A DNA stretch of 64,000 nucleotides. Source: an uncultured bacterium (GTDB lineage Bacteria; Planctomycetota; Phycisphaerae; Phycisphaerales; SM1A02). The position numbers were made by a program, and so were the translations under genes. Shown here piece by piece: positions 1 through 8,977 of this stretch (its first letter is position 1; the number at the start of each line of letters is the position of its first letter). The notes under the pieces are model-generated. The model ran no database searches and had not been told where the DNA came from. It saw nothing but the letters and a program-made list of their open reading frames with translations. The stretch is taken from assembly GCA_903891095.1 (NCBI GenBank), contig CAITDI010000043.1, forward strand, positions 1 to 64,000, read 5' to 3'.

Positions 1-3
1 CAC

Positions 4-99
4 GGCACGTGCCAGGCACCATGTCCATCCAGTTCTATAGGGGGGGTGCGCGGCACGTGCCGCTCAGTGCCTGGCACTCCATGGCACGTGCCAGGCACC
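4..99. repeat. GGCACGTGCC / TGCCAGGCACC palindromic repeats
   Basis: Two direct copies of GGCACGTGCCAGGCACC occur at 4-20 and 83-99, with an inverted AGTGCCTGGCACT at 66-77 between them. Each copy fuses a GGCACGTGCC palindrome to half of a GGTGCCTGGCACC palindrome. The cluster lies immediately downstream of the gatA stop codon, where REP-like intergenic elements are usual. A related palindrome recurs at 12930-12942. The left end may be cut by the window edge. Confidence 0.6.
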
Positions 100-107
100 G
101 TTTCTTC

Positions 108-1556
108 TCAGAGCTGCGCGCGCTCGAACATCCCCGCCGCGCGCAGCAGCGTCTCCTCATCGAACGCCTTCGCCTGCAGCTGGATGCCGATCGGCAGCTT
201 CTTGCCGCCCTCGTCCGCAAAGCCCGCGTTGATCGAAATCCCGGGGATCCCCGCGATGTTCGTGTTCACCGTGTACACGTCGCACATGTACATCGAGAGC
301 GGATCCTTCATGCCGCCGATCGGGAACGCGGGGATCGGCGACGTCGGCCCGAGGATCACGTCGCACTTCGCGAAGGCCCTGTCGAACTCCTCCTTGATGA
401 GGCGACGGACCTGCAGCGCGCGCTTGTAGTACGCGTCGTAGTACCCCGAGCTCAGCACATACGTGCCGAGCATGATGCGCCGCTGCACCTCGGGGCCGAA
501 GCCCTCCGCGCGCGACTTCGAGTACAGGTCCTCGAGATCCTCGCCGGGCGCGAGCTTCGCGCGGTGTCCGTAGCGGATGCCGTCGTAGCGCGCGAGGTTG
601 CTCGACGCCTCGGCGGGAGCGATCACGTAGTACGTCGAGATGCCGAGATCCGTGAGCGGGAGCTCGACATCGACGATCTCCGCGCCAAACGCGCGCGCCG
701 CGGCGATCGCGCGCTCGAACGCGGCGGCGACGGCCGGCGAGTTCGCGCTCGACTTGTATTCGCGCGGGATTCCCACGCGCAGCTTCGCGACCGGCTGCGC
801 GACCTTCGCCGCAAGCGGCTCGTGCGCGACATCGGCGGTGGTCGAATCGCTCGCATCGCGGCCGACGAGCGCGTCGTACACGAGCGTCGCATCGGCGACG
901 GTGCGCGCGAACGGACCGATCTGGTCGAGGCTCGAGCCGAACGCCACGAGTCCGTAGCGCGACACGCGGCCATACGTCGGCTTGAAGCCCACGCAGCCGC
1001 ACAGCGCCGCAGGCTGGCGGATCGAGCCGCCCGTGTCGGAACCCAGCGCCGCATCGCAGAAACCAGCGGCAACGGCAGCCGCGCTTCCGCCCGAGCTTCC
1101 GCCCGCGACGCGCGTGGTGTCGTGCGGATTCTTCGTCACGCCGAACGCGCTGTTCTCGGTGGACGAGCCCATCGCGAACTCGTCGAGATTCGTCTTTCCG
1201 ATGAACACCGCGCCCGCCGCGCGCAGCTTGTCGATCACCGTCGCGTCGAACGGCGAGCGGTAGTTCGCGAGCATCTTCGAGGAGCACGTGGTGCGGCCCT
1301 CGCGCATCACGATGTTGTCCTTGATCGCGATCACCGCGCCGGCAAGCGCGCCGGGATCGCGGCCGGCCTTGACCGCCGCGTCGACCGCATCGGCCTGCGC
1401 GCGCGCGGCATCGGCGTGGATCTCGTTGAACGCGTGGATTTCCGCGTCCTTCGCAGCGATCGCCGCGAGGTACGACTCGACGCGGCTGCGCGCGGTGACC
1501 TTGCCTGCGCGCACATCTCCGCAGATCTCGATGAGCGGCTTCTGCGTCGTGTTCAC
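108..1556 (-). CDS. gatA: Asp-tRNA(Asn)/Glu-tRNA(Gln) amidotransferase subunit A
   Basis: Catalytic amidase subunit of the GatCAB complex, which converts misacylated Glu-tRNA(Gln) or Asp-tRNA(Asn) to the amidated forms using glutamine. The 482-residue product has the full amidase signature: catalytic lysine K79 in AIKDNI, cis-serine S154 in AGGSSGGSAA, and nucleophile S178 in GSDTGGSIRQP, at the spacing known for GatA. The start is GTG and overlaps the gatC stop by four bases (GTGA), so the two genes are translationally coupled. gatB is not in the window. Length is normal for the family. Confidence 0.97.
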   Translation of the reverse strand: MNTTQKPLIEICGDVRAGKVTARSRVESYLAAIAAKDAEIHAFNEIHADAARAQADAVDAAVKAGRDPGALAGAVIAIKDNIVMREGRTTCSSKMLANYRSPFDATVIDKLRAAGAVFIGKTNLDEFAMGSSTENSAFGVTKNPHDTTRVAGGSSGGSAAAVAAGFCDAALGSDTGGSIRQPAALCGCVGFKPTYGRVSRYGLVAFGSSLDQIGPFARTVADATLVYDALVGRDASDSTTADVAHEPLAAKVAQPVAKLRVGIPREYKSSANSPAVAAAFERAIAAARAFGAEIVDVELPLTDLGISTYYVIAPAEASSNLARYDGIRYGHRAKLAPGEDLEDLYSKSRAEGFGPEVQRRIMLGTYVLSSGYYDAYYKRALQVRRLIKEEFDRAFAKCDVILGPTSPIPAFPIGGMKDPLSMYMCDVYTVNTNIAGIPGISINAGFADEGGKKLPIGIQLQAKAFDEETLLRAAGMFERAQL

Positions 1557-1864
1557 GCGCCACCTCCGTCGCCGAGCACCTTCGGGACCGCGAGGAAGCG
1601 GTCCACGACCGAGGGCGCGTTCTTGAGCAGTTCTTCCACGGGCATCGTTGCCTTGGGCTCGTCGGCGTCGAGGCGGTTCACGATGCGCAGCGGGTGCGCC
1701 ATCGGCTCCACGCCCTCGACGGGCACGGCCTGCAGCTTGGCGATGTGACCGAGAATCGACGAGAGCTGCGTGCGCATGCGCTCGAGGGTCGCGTCGTCGA
1801 CGGCAAGCCGCGAGAGCTTCGCGACGTGATGGACCTCTTTGGAAGTGAGTTCGCTGTGGCTCAT
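1553..1864 (-). CDS. gatC: Asp/Glu-tRNA amidotransferase subunit C
   Basis: Small stabilising subunit of GatCAB that wraps around GatA. The 103-residue product starts MSHSELTSKEVHHVAKLSRLA, contains the typical VEPMAHPL segment followed by N-R-L-D-A-D, and ends with RFLAVPKVLGDGGGA, all matching the GatC pattern. I chose the ATG at 1862-1864 because the reading frame further upstream (to 2029) encodes Arg-rich sequence without family resemblance. It is the first gene of a gatC-gatA operon and overlaps gatA by four bases. It diverges from the efflux adaptor gene across about 119 bases. Confidence 0.95.
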   Translation of the reverse strand: MSHSELTSKEVHHVAKLSRLAVDDATLERMRTQLSSILGHIAKLQAVPVEGVEPMAHPLRIVNRLDADEPKATMPVEELLKNAPSVVDRFLAVPKVLGDGGGA

Positions 1865-1983
1865 CGCGTGTCCAGTTCTATTTCGTGCGGCAACGCATCG
1901 GTTGCGCCGCGTTTGGCGAAGGTAGCACAACCGACCTTGCCTCGCGGGTCGGTTGTGTGTCGCACCTATACTTCCCGCCCCCC

Positions 1984-3324
1984 ATGACCAAGCAGAAGCC
2001 GATCGTCCGCGTCCTCTCGTTCCTTGCACGCGCGGGCGTGTCGGCGGCGTTCATCGCCGCGGGCATCGGCATCTACGTCTGGCTCTACGAGACGCGCGCG
2101 CAGCCGCCCGCGAGCGATCCGTCGGCGACGGGTCGCCTGCGCCTGCTGGTGACCGAGCCGATCGAGCAGCCGGTGGGGCGGCGCTTCCGCGCGTTCGGCC
2201 AGGCGCGCGCGGTCAACGTCGCGGATGTGCCCGCGCGCGTGTCCGCGACGGTCGCCATGATCCACCCGAACTACCGCGAAGGCGCGGCCGTCGCCGCGGG
2301 CGAGCCGCTCGTCTCGCTCGATGACAGCGACTTCAAGCGCCAGCTCACGATGTCCGACGAGGCGCTGCGCGCGATCGACGCGCAGCTCTCGATGCTCGCG
2401 CTCGACGAGGCGTCGCTCAAGCGCGCGCTCGAACTCGCGGAGGAAGACGCCAAGATCGCCAACGACGACCTCGAGCGCGTGCGCCGCGCCGCGGCGCAGG
2501 ACGCGGCCGTCGCGCGCGAGGTCGATCGCGCGCGCGGCATGGCGATTCTCTCCGAGCGCGCGCTCATGGCGGCGCGCGATGCTTCGAACAAGCTTCCGCT
2601 CCAGCGCGCGGCGCTGCTTGCCGACAAGGCGCGCACCGAGGCGACGCGCGATCTCGCGCAGGCCTCGCTCGAGCGCGCCACCGTGCGCGCGCCGATCGCG
2701 GGCATCGTGCAGGTCGCGCAGCTCGATGTGGGCGAGATGGCCGCGCCCGGCGTGCTCATCGCGCGCATCGTCGATCCGAGCGCGATCGAGATCCCCGTGC
2801 TGTTGCCCGCGCTTTCGCGCGCGTTCGTGCATGTCGGCGATCGCGTCGTCCTGCGCGCGGACCGCTCGGGCGCCGATCCCGTCGACGCGCGTGTGACCCG
2901 CATCGCGCCCGAAGACGATCCCGCCACGCGCACGATGACCGTCTACGCCGAAGCCGTCGGCAGTGCGCAGCTCGCGCCCGGATCGTTCGTCGAGGCCGAG
3001 GTCGCGTCGAGCTCGAGCGACGCGCGCCTGCTGGTTCCGCGTCGCGCGGTGAGCGGTGGCCACATCGTCGTCATCCGCGACGGCGTCGCGCACCAGCTCG
3101 CGGTCGAAGTCGAGTTCGCGTTCACCGGCTCGATCGCGCCTGCGCTGCCCGACACCGAGTGGCTCGTGCTCAAGGACGCGCTGCCGCGCGGCACGCTCGT
3201 CGTGCTCGACGGCTCGCGCCGCATCCGCGAAGGCGCGCCCGTGATCGCGGTGCGCCCTGGCGAAACGCTGCAAGGCGACCTCAATCCGACTGCAGCGCCT
3301 GCTGCCGCTCCGAAGCAACCCTGA
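1984..3324 (+). CDS. RND efflux periplasmic adaptor (membrane fusion protein)
   Basis: Membrane-fusion subunit linking an inner-membrane RND pump to an outer-membrane channel. The 446-residue product has an N-terminal membrane anchor (about residues 15-36, LARAGVSAAFIAAG), a lipoyl-type half-motif near residue 85-115 (VNVADVPARVSATV, then AAGEPLVSLDD), a long alpha-helical hairpin (about 120-235), the second lipoyl half (RAPIAGIVQVAQLDVGEMA), and beta-barrel/proximal domains. The start MTKQKP at 1984 was preferred because upstream residues in frame lack similarity. It is followed after 16 bases by the pump gene, so they form one operon. No outer-membrane TolC partner is present. Substrate is unknown. 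Confidence 0.9.
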   Translation: MTKQKPIVRVLSFLARAGVSAAFIAAGIGIYVWLYETRAQPPASDPSATGRLRLLVTEPIEQPVGRRFRAFGQARAVNVADVPARVSATVAMIHPNYREGAAVAAGEPLVSLDDSDFKRQLTMSDEALRAIDAQLSMLALDEASLKRALELAEEDAKIANDDLERVRRAAAQDAAVAREVDRARGMAILSERALMAARDASNKLPLQRAALLADKARTEATRDLAQASLERATVRAPIAGIVQVAQLDVGEMAAPGVLIARIVDPSAIEIPVLLPALSRAFVHVGDRVVLRADRSGADPVDARVTRIAPEDDPATRTMTVYAEAVGSAQLAPGSFVEAEVASSSSDARLLVPRRAVSGGHIVVIRDGVAHQLAVEVEFAFTGSIAPALPDTEWLVLKDALPRGTLVVLDGSRRIREGAPVIAVRPGETLQGDLNPTAAPAAAPKQP

Positions 3325-3340
3325 ATCTACGGAGCAACGC

Positions 3341-6300
3341 ATGGACTTCATCACCTTCGGCGTCAAGCGTCCCGTGTTCGGCAGTCTGCTGATGTGGTTC
3401 CTCGTGATCGCGGGCACGGCGGCGCTGCTCCTGATGCGGCGCGAGTTCTTCCCGCAGGTCGAGCCCGAGGCGGCGCGCATCGCGATCATCTATCCCGGCG
3501 CGAGCCCGACCGAGGTCGAGGAATCGATGGCGCGAAAGATCGAGGACGCGGTCATCGACGTCGAGGGCGCGAAGAAAGTTTCGTCGAACCTCGTCGAAGG
3601 CGGGGGCGGCATCGTCGTGCAGTTCGACGACGGCGCCGACATCCAGCAGGGGCTCGACGACATCCGCGTGGTGATCGACTCGCTGCAGGGGCTTCCGCCC
3701 GAGGCCGAGCGCATCCGCGTGACCGAGCTCAAGCCGAACTTCCCCGTGATCATCGTGTCGCTCTTCGGCGACGCAGGCGAGGAAGCGCTCAAGCGCGCGG
3801 CGCAGCAGGTCGGCGACGATCTGCGCACGCTGCCCGGGATGGGCACGATCGTGCTCACCGGCGCGCGGCCGTACCAGGTGCGCGTCGATGTCGACCGCAC
3901 CGCGCTCCTGCGTCACGGCCTTCGCCTGCCGCAGGTCGCCGATGTCGTGCAGGCGTGGATGGCGGAGGTTCCGTCGGGCACGATGCGCACCGGCGGCGCG
4001 AACGTCGGCGTGCGCACGCTCGGCGCCGACGAGCGCGCCGATGCGATCCGCGCGATCCCGCTCAAGGCGACGCCGGGCGGCCAGGTCGTCACCGTCGGCG
4101 ATGTCGCCAAGGTCATCGAGGGCTTCGCCGACGAGCAGGTCACGCGTCGCTTCAACGGCAAGCCCGCGGCGAGCCTCGTCGTGTTCAAGAGCGCCGATGA
4201 AGACGCCGTGCGCATCGCCGAGATGGTGCGCGGATATGTCGCCGCGCGGCAGGGAATCCCGCTGCAGCCCGCGACCGCGTGGAACCGCCTCACCGCGCTC
4301 GCGCACGGATCCGACCGCGGCGCGGGCTACGCGCTCGGCGAGGAATCCAACCGCCGCACGCCGCTCAGCTGCTCGATCTCCGCGCACAACGACCTCGCGC
4401 GCATCATCGAGGGCCGCCTCGATCTCCTCACGAGCGACGCGCTGCAGGGCTCCGCGCTCGTGCTCATCGTGATGGTGCTGTTCATGAACGTGCGCGCGGC
4501 GTGGTGGGTGATGTCGGGCATCTTCGTGTCGATCGGCTGCACCGCGCTGACGATGTGGGCGCTGGGCGTGACGCTCAATCTCGTCACCATGTTCGGCCTG
4601 CTGATCGTCGTGGGCATGCTCGCCGACGACGCGATCGTCGTCGCCGACATCATCATCCAGCGCAGCGAGAACGGCGAGACGCCCGAAGAGGCCGCGATCG
4701 CGGGCACCAAGAGCGTGTTCTGGCCGATCTGCGCGAATGCGACGACGATCATCCTCGCGTTCCTTCCGCTCGCGTACATCGCGGGCCGCATGGGCGACCT
4801 GCTCTCGGCGCTGCCGATCGTCGCGGCGGTCGCGCTCGGCTCGAGCGTCGTCGAGACGATGGTGATCCTGCCCGCGCACATGGCGCACGCCGCGCACAGC
4901 ATGCACGAGCGCAAGCCGCGCAACTGGCTCGCGCGCCTGTGGACGCGCTTCGAGACCTGGCGCGAGACCAAGTTCGTCCCGCGCGTGCAGGCTGCGTACC
5001 TGCGCTTCGCGCGCTACTGCGTGCGCCATCGCTATGCGGCCACGAGCCTCACGCTCGGCGTGCTCATCGCGAGCCTCGGCTTGATCGCGGGCGGTCGGCT
5101 GCCGTTCGTGTTCCTTCCCGCCGAGGACACCGAGACGGTGATCATCGACATCCGCCTGCCGATCGGCTCGACGCAGGATGCGACCGCGGCGGTGGTCAGG
5201 CGCTTCGAGAACGCGCTCGCGGGACCCAAGGAAATCAGCGGCTACTCGTCGATCCTCGGCCAGAGCACGAACTTCGAGACCGGCCAGCCCGACGCGAACG
5301 CCGCGCACATCGCGCAGATCTTCGTCGAGCTCTATCCGGTCGAGACGCGCACGCGCGACTCGGGCACGGTGATGAACGAGGTTCGCACCGCGCTCGGCAC
5401 CGTCGACGAGGCGGAGAGCGTGACGTACTCCGAGATTTCCGGCGGACCCGCGGGCGCCGACATCACCTACCAGATCCGCTCCGCCGACGCGGATCTCGCG
5501 CGCGCCGGCGCCGATCGCCTCAAGGCCGCGCTCGCGAAGTACGCCGGCGTCTACTCGATCAACGACGACGACTTCAGCACGCAGCGCGAGCTCCGCGTGA
5601 AGCTGCGCGAAGGCGCCGCCGCGATGGGACTCGCGACCGCGGATGTCGCGCGCCAGGTGCGCGGCATCCTCTTCGGACTCGACGCGCACACGTACTCCGC
5701 CGACCGCGAGGACATCGATGTCCGCGTGCGTCTCGACGAAGCGTCGCGCGCGCGCATCGACTCGATCACCGACCTGTGGATCGCGACGCCCGCAGGCGGA
5801 CGCGTGCCGCTCGCCGAAGTCGCCGATGTGAGCGAGGACAACGCCTACGCCGCGGTCAAGCGCGTCGACCGCGAGCGCGCGATCACGGTGACCGCGGATT
5901 GCGCGGCGGGCACGATCCCCGAGGACATCACGCGCGCGCTGGCGAAGGATCTCGCGGAGATCCACCGCGACATCCCGTCGCTCGACATCCGCGAGGCCGG
6001 CCGGCAGAAGGACCTCGCCGACGCGTTCAACTCGCTGCCCTACGCGTTCCTTGCGGCGCTGATGCTGATCTACGTCGTGCTCGCGTGGCTCTTCGGCACG
6101 TATTCGCAGCCGCTCGCGGTGATGATCGCGATCCCGTTCGGCCTGATCGGCGTGGTGTGGGGCCATGTGTTCATGGGCTACCAGCTCACGTTCCTGTCGC
6201 TCATCGGCACGGTCGCGCTGTCGGGCATCGTGGTGAACAACTCGCTCATTCTCGTTGAATTCGCCAACGAGCGCATGCGCGACGGCGAGAGCCACGAGGA

Positions 6301-6601
6301 CGCGCTGCTCAACTCGGGCGCGTCGCGCCTGCGCGCGATCCTGCTCACGACGGGCACGACGATCTTCGGCATCCTGCCGCTGCTGCTCGAGCGTTCGTTC
6401 CAGGCGCGGTTCCTGATCCCGATGGGCATCTCGATCGGCGCGGGACTCCTGTCGGCGACGATCCTCACGCTCGTCGTGCTGCCGGCGAACCTCTTGATCA
6501 TCGACGACATTCGTCGCCTGCTCGGCGCGATCTGGAGCGGCGGCGAGGATGACGACGCGGCAGGTGCGCACGCCGCCGCCGCCGATTCGCCCGCCGAGTG
6601 A
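3341..6601 (+). CDS. RND efflux transporter (AcrB/MexB-like, HAE family)
   Basis: Proton-driven inner-membrane efflux pump of 1,086 residues, the expected RND size. It starts MDFITFGVKRPVFGSLLMW (TM1), has two large periplasmic loops, and carries two blocks of transmembrane helices; TM4 contains LLIVVGMLADDAIVVADII, with the paired aspartates used in proton relay. The second half repeats the topology, with a TM helix near SLPYAFLAALMLIYVVLAW and GTVALSGIVVNNSLILVEFAN. The motif GASPTEVEESMARKIEDAV near residue 50 is characteristic. It is downstream of, and probably cotranscribed with, the adaptor gene. It could export metals, drugs or lipids; the sequence does not decide. Confidence 0.93.
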   Translation: MDFITFGVKRPVFGSLLMWFLVIAGTAALLLMRREFFPQVEPEAARIAIIYPGASPTEVEESMARKIEDAVIDVEGAKKVSSNLVEGGGGIVVQFDDGADIQQGLDDIRVVIDSLQGLPPEAERIRVTELKPNFPVIIVSLFGDAGEEALKRAAQQVGDDLRTLPGMGTIVLTGARPYQVRVDVDRTALLRHGLRLPQVADVVQAWMAEVPSGTMRTGGANVGVRTLGADERADAIRAIPLKATPGGQVVTVGDVAKVIEGFADEQVTRRFNGKPAASLVVFKSADEDAVRIAEMVRGYVAARQGIPLQPATAWNRLTALAHGSDRGAGYALGEESNRRTPLSCSISAHNDLARIIEGRLDLLTSDALQGSALVLIVMVLFMNVRAAWWVMSGIFVSIGCTALTMWALGVTLNLVTMFGLLIVVGMLADDAIVVADIIIQRSENGETPEEAAIAGTKSVFWPICANATTIILAFLPLAYIAGRMGDLLSALPIVAAVALGSSVVETMVILPAHMAHAAHSMHERKPRNWLARLWTRFETWRETKFVPRVQAAYLRFARYCVRHRYAATSLTLGVLIASLGLIAGGRLPFVFLPAEDTETVIIDIRLPIGSTQDATAAVVRRFENALAGPKEISGYSSILGQSTNFETGQPDANAAHIAQIFVELYPVETRTRDSGTVMNEVRTALGTVDEAESVTYSEISGGPAGADITYQIRSADADLARAGADRLKAALAKYAGVYSINDDDFSTQRELRVKLREGAAAMGLATADVARQVRGILFGLDAHTYSADREDIDVRVRLDEASRARIDSITDLWIATPAGGRVPLAEVADVSEDNAYAAVKRVDRERAITVTADCAAGTIPEDITRALAKDLAEIHRDIPSLDIREAGRQKDLADAFNSLPYAFLAALMLIYVVLAWLFGTYSQPLAVMIAIPFGLIGVVWGHVFMGYQLTFLSLIGTVALSGIVVNNSLILVEFANERMRDGESHEDALLNSGASRLRAILLTTGTTIFGILPLLLERSFQARFLIPMGISIGAGLLSATILTLVVLPANLLIIDDIRRLLGAIWSGGEDDDAAGAHAAAADSPAE

Positions 6602-6619
6602 GCGCGTTACACTCGCGGC

Positions 6620-7597
6620 ATGCGCATCTCGAAGGACTTTCCGAAGGACATGGTCGTCGTTGGCGTCGACCTCGGCGGCACCAACATGCAGATCGGCGTC
6701 GTGAACGCCGAGGGCAAGGTCATCGGCCGCTGCAAGCGAAAGACCAAGTCGCACGAGGGGCGCGACGAGGTCATCAAGCGCATCATCGAAGGCGTCCAGC
6801 GCGCGCTCGATGAGGCCAAGACTCCGCGCGAGAAACTCTTTGGCGTCGGCATCGGCGCGCCCGCGGTGGTCGACTTCGACAAGGGCACCGTCGTCAAGGC
6901 CGGCAACCTCGGCTGGGAGGACGTCGCGCTGCGCGACATCCTCATGCAGCAGCTCCGCGTGCCCGTCGCGCTCGACAATGACGTGAATTGCGCCGCCTGG
7001 GGCGAAGCGCAGCTCGGCGCCGCACGCGGCCGCGCGAACGTGCTCGCGGTGTGGGTCGGCACGGGCGTCGGCGGCGGACTCGTGCTCGGCGGCTCGATCT
7101 GGCGTGGTCCCAAGCTGACCGCCGGCGAGATCGGCTACGTCGTGCTCTTCCCGGGCGGCCAGCCCGGCATGATGACCGTCGAGGACATCTGCTCGCGCAC
7201 GGGCATCGTGAACGCGCTCAAGCGCCTCCTGCCCGCGTATCCCGAGAGCGCGCTGCACCGCCTGATCGCCGAGAAGGCCGACGAGACCGGTGCGATCGGC
7301 TCGTCGACCATCGCCAAGGCGTACGCGATGGAGGACGAGCTCACGCGCAAGGTCGTCGACAAGAGCGCGGAGTTCCTGGGATTTGCCATCGCGAACCTGG
7401 TCACGATGCTCTCGATCGACTGCGTCGCCCTCGGCGGCGGCGTGACCGAGGCGCTCGGCGAGCCGTATGTCGCGAGGGTGCGCAAGAGCTTCGAGCGGAC
7501 CGTGTTCCCCGCGAGCCTGCGGAAGACGGAGTTCGTCGCCAGCGCGCTCAACGACGACGCGGGCATGCTCGGTGCGGCGATGCAGGTGCTTGGCTGA
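6620..7597 (+). CDS. ROK family sugar kinase (glucokinase-like)
   Basis: Predicted cytoplasmic ATP-dependent sugar kinase of 325 residues. The N-terminal phosphate-binding motif VGVDLGGTNMQIGVV (about residues 14-28), the VALDNDVNCAAWGEA segment with the catalytic aspartate, and the second glycine motif WVGTGVGGGLVLGG are clear. The usual ROK zinc motif (CxCGxxGCxE after GEIGH) is not present: the region reads GEIGYVVLFPGGQPGMMTVE, so zinc-binding cysteines and the His are replaced. Substrate therefore cannot be assigned confidently; glucose is the default. It lies 18 bases after the efflux pump gene and 71 bases before the nif3-like gene, on the same strand. Confidence 0.85.
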   Translation: MRISKDFPKDMVVVGVDLGGTNMQIGVVNAEGKVIGRCKRKTKSHEGRDEVIKRIIEGVQRALDEAKTPREKLFGVGIGAPAVVDFDKGTVVKAGNLGWEDVALRDILMQQLRVPVALDNDVNCAAWGEAQLGAARGRANVLAVWVGTGVGGGLVLGGSIWRGPKLTAGEIGYVVLFPGGQPGMMTVEDICSRTGIVNALKRLLPAYPESALHRLIAEKADETGAIGSSTIAKAYAMEDELTRKVVDKSAEFLGFAIANLVTMLSIDCVALGGGVTEALGEPYVARVRKSFERTVFPASLRKTEFVASALNDDAGMLGAAMQVLG

Positions 7598-7668
7598 GGG
7601 GTGCCACTGCCGATTGGCAGTGCGAGCTCGCAACGACCCCATCCCTTCGTTCACTACACTCCGCCCCC

Positions 7669-8808
7669 ATGCCTCGACCACTCGCCGACATCGTTCGAGC
7701 CCTCGGCCGGATCGCGCCGCTTCATCTCGCCGAGCCGTGGGACAAGGTCGGACTGCTCGTCGACGGCGATGGTCGCGCGATCTCGCGTGCGCTGCTCGCG
7801 ATCGACGTTACGCCCGAGGTCCTCGCCGAGGCCAAGGCCGCGCGCGCCGACCTGATCGTGGGCTACCACCCGTTGCTCTTCAAGCCGCTTGAGCGCCTCG
7901 ATGGCGCGACCTGGCAGGGGCGTGTCGCGCTCGACGCGGTGCGCGCGGGGATCGCCGTCTACTCGCCGCACACCGCGCTTGATGCGGTCGCGGGCGGCAT
8001 CAACGACTGGCTCGTCGAGTGCGTTGCGGGCGGCGCAGGCGTGATCGCCGAGTCGCGCGCGCTGGTCGTCGCAGCCGACCGCGCGGCCAACACGCACAAG
8101 ATCGTCGCGTTCGTGCCCGAGTCGGCGCTTGAGCAGGTGCGCAGCGCGCTCGCCGACGCCGAGGCGGGCACGATCGGCGCGTACACGCACTGCTCGTTCA
8201 CGAGCCGCGGCGAAGGCACCTTTTTCGGCGGCGAGGGCGCGAACCCCGCGGTCGGCGCCACCGGCCGGCTCGAGCGCGTGAGCGAGGTGCGGCTCGAGAT
8301 GTCGTTCCACAAGCGGCATCTCGCGGCGGTGATCGCGGCTCTGCGCGCGGCGCATCCGTACGAGGAGCCGGCGTTCGATATCTTCGCGCTCGAGTCGCAC
8401 GCGGGCGATCCGCGGGTGGGAAGCGGACGAGTCGCGCGGCTTGCAACGCCCGCGAATACCGACCAAATCGCGTCCCGGCTCGAACCAGCGCTCGGATGTG
8501 GTCGAATCCAACGGTCGAGGAATACGGCGACTTCACCCCGCGTGCACGGCACCTTCGCCGTCTGCGCGGGCAGCGGCGCGAGCCTCCTCGAGGCGGCCGC
8601 GGCGCAAGGCGCGACCCTCTTCGTGACCGGCGAGCTGTCGCACCATGATGTGCTCCGCGCGCACGCCCTCGGCCTCGAGGTCCTCCTCGCAGGCCACACC
8701 AACACCGAACGCGGCTACCTGCCGCGCCTGGCATCGGCGCTGGCGGCGACCGCGTGCATCGAGTGCACCGTCTCGGTACGCGACCGCGATCCGCTGGGGC
8801 CGGGCTAG
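7669..8808 (+). CDS. Nif3-like dinuclear metal centre protein (YqfO type)
   Basis: Member of the Nif3/NIF3L1 family, also annotated as GTP cyclohydrolase I type 2-like; the physiological role is unsettled. The 379-residue product has the N-terminal half with the metal site (EPWDKVGLLVDGD, GYHPLLFKPL, SPHTALDAVAGGINDWL), a central PII/CutA-like insert (about 135-240) typical of the longer YqfO-type members, and the C-terminal half with FVTGELSHHDVLRA and LAGHTNTERGYLPRLA. Start is the ATG at 7669. The last 130 or so codons are present again, diverged, at 12530-12927, on the far side of a block of accessory genes. The stretch RIQRSRNTATSPRVHGTF is the most variable between the copies. Confidence 0.9.
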   Translation: MPRPLADIVRALGRIAPLHLAEPWDKVGLLVDGDGRAISRALLAIDVTPEVLAEAKAARADLIVGYHPLLFKPLERLDGATWQGRVALDAVRAGIAVYSPHTALDAVAGGINDWLVECVAGGAGVIAESRALVVAADRAANTHKIVAFVPESALEQVRSALADAEAGTIGAYTHCSFTSRGEGTFFGGEGANPAVGATGRLERVSEVRLEMSFHKRHLAAVIAALRAAHPYEEPAFDIFALESHAGDPRVGSGRVARLATPANTDQIASRLEPALGCGRIQRSRNTATSPRVHGTFAVCAGSGASLLEAAAAQGATLFVTGELSHHDVLRAHALGLEVLLAGHTNTERGYLPRLASALAATACIECTVSVRDRDPLGPG

Positions 8809-8843
8809 GCTCTGTCTGACGGCAGTGTCCGGTGTAGAGAAAT

Positions 8844-8868
8844 CGTTGACAGTGAGGCACTGTCAACG
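8844..8868. terminator. Hairpin between convergent genes
   Basis: An 11-bp perfect inverted repeat (CGTTGACAGTG, loop AGG, CACTGTCAACG) lies in the 169-base gap between the convergent nif3-like and DUF1573 genes. It may act as a bidirectional transcription terminator, although no T-run follows on either strand. The rest of the gap shows no gene. Confidence 0.45.
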
Positions 8869-8977
8869 GTCGCAATCGTGCGGGGAAGCGTCTTCGAACA
8901 TTCGGTCGGATCGATCGGAGAGTGCGCTGCCCACCCTCGGATTCGCAGGTTGCCGCGATCGGGCGTCACCCATTCAC

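Noticed and set aside
3281-7681. Very long minus-strand open frame (1,466 codons)
   Set aside because: It is antisense to the RND pump and ROK kinase, is Arg/His/Asp-rich, and has no motif. It is a shadow frame caused by high GC content.
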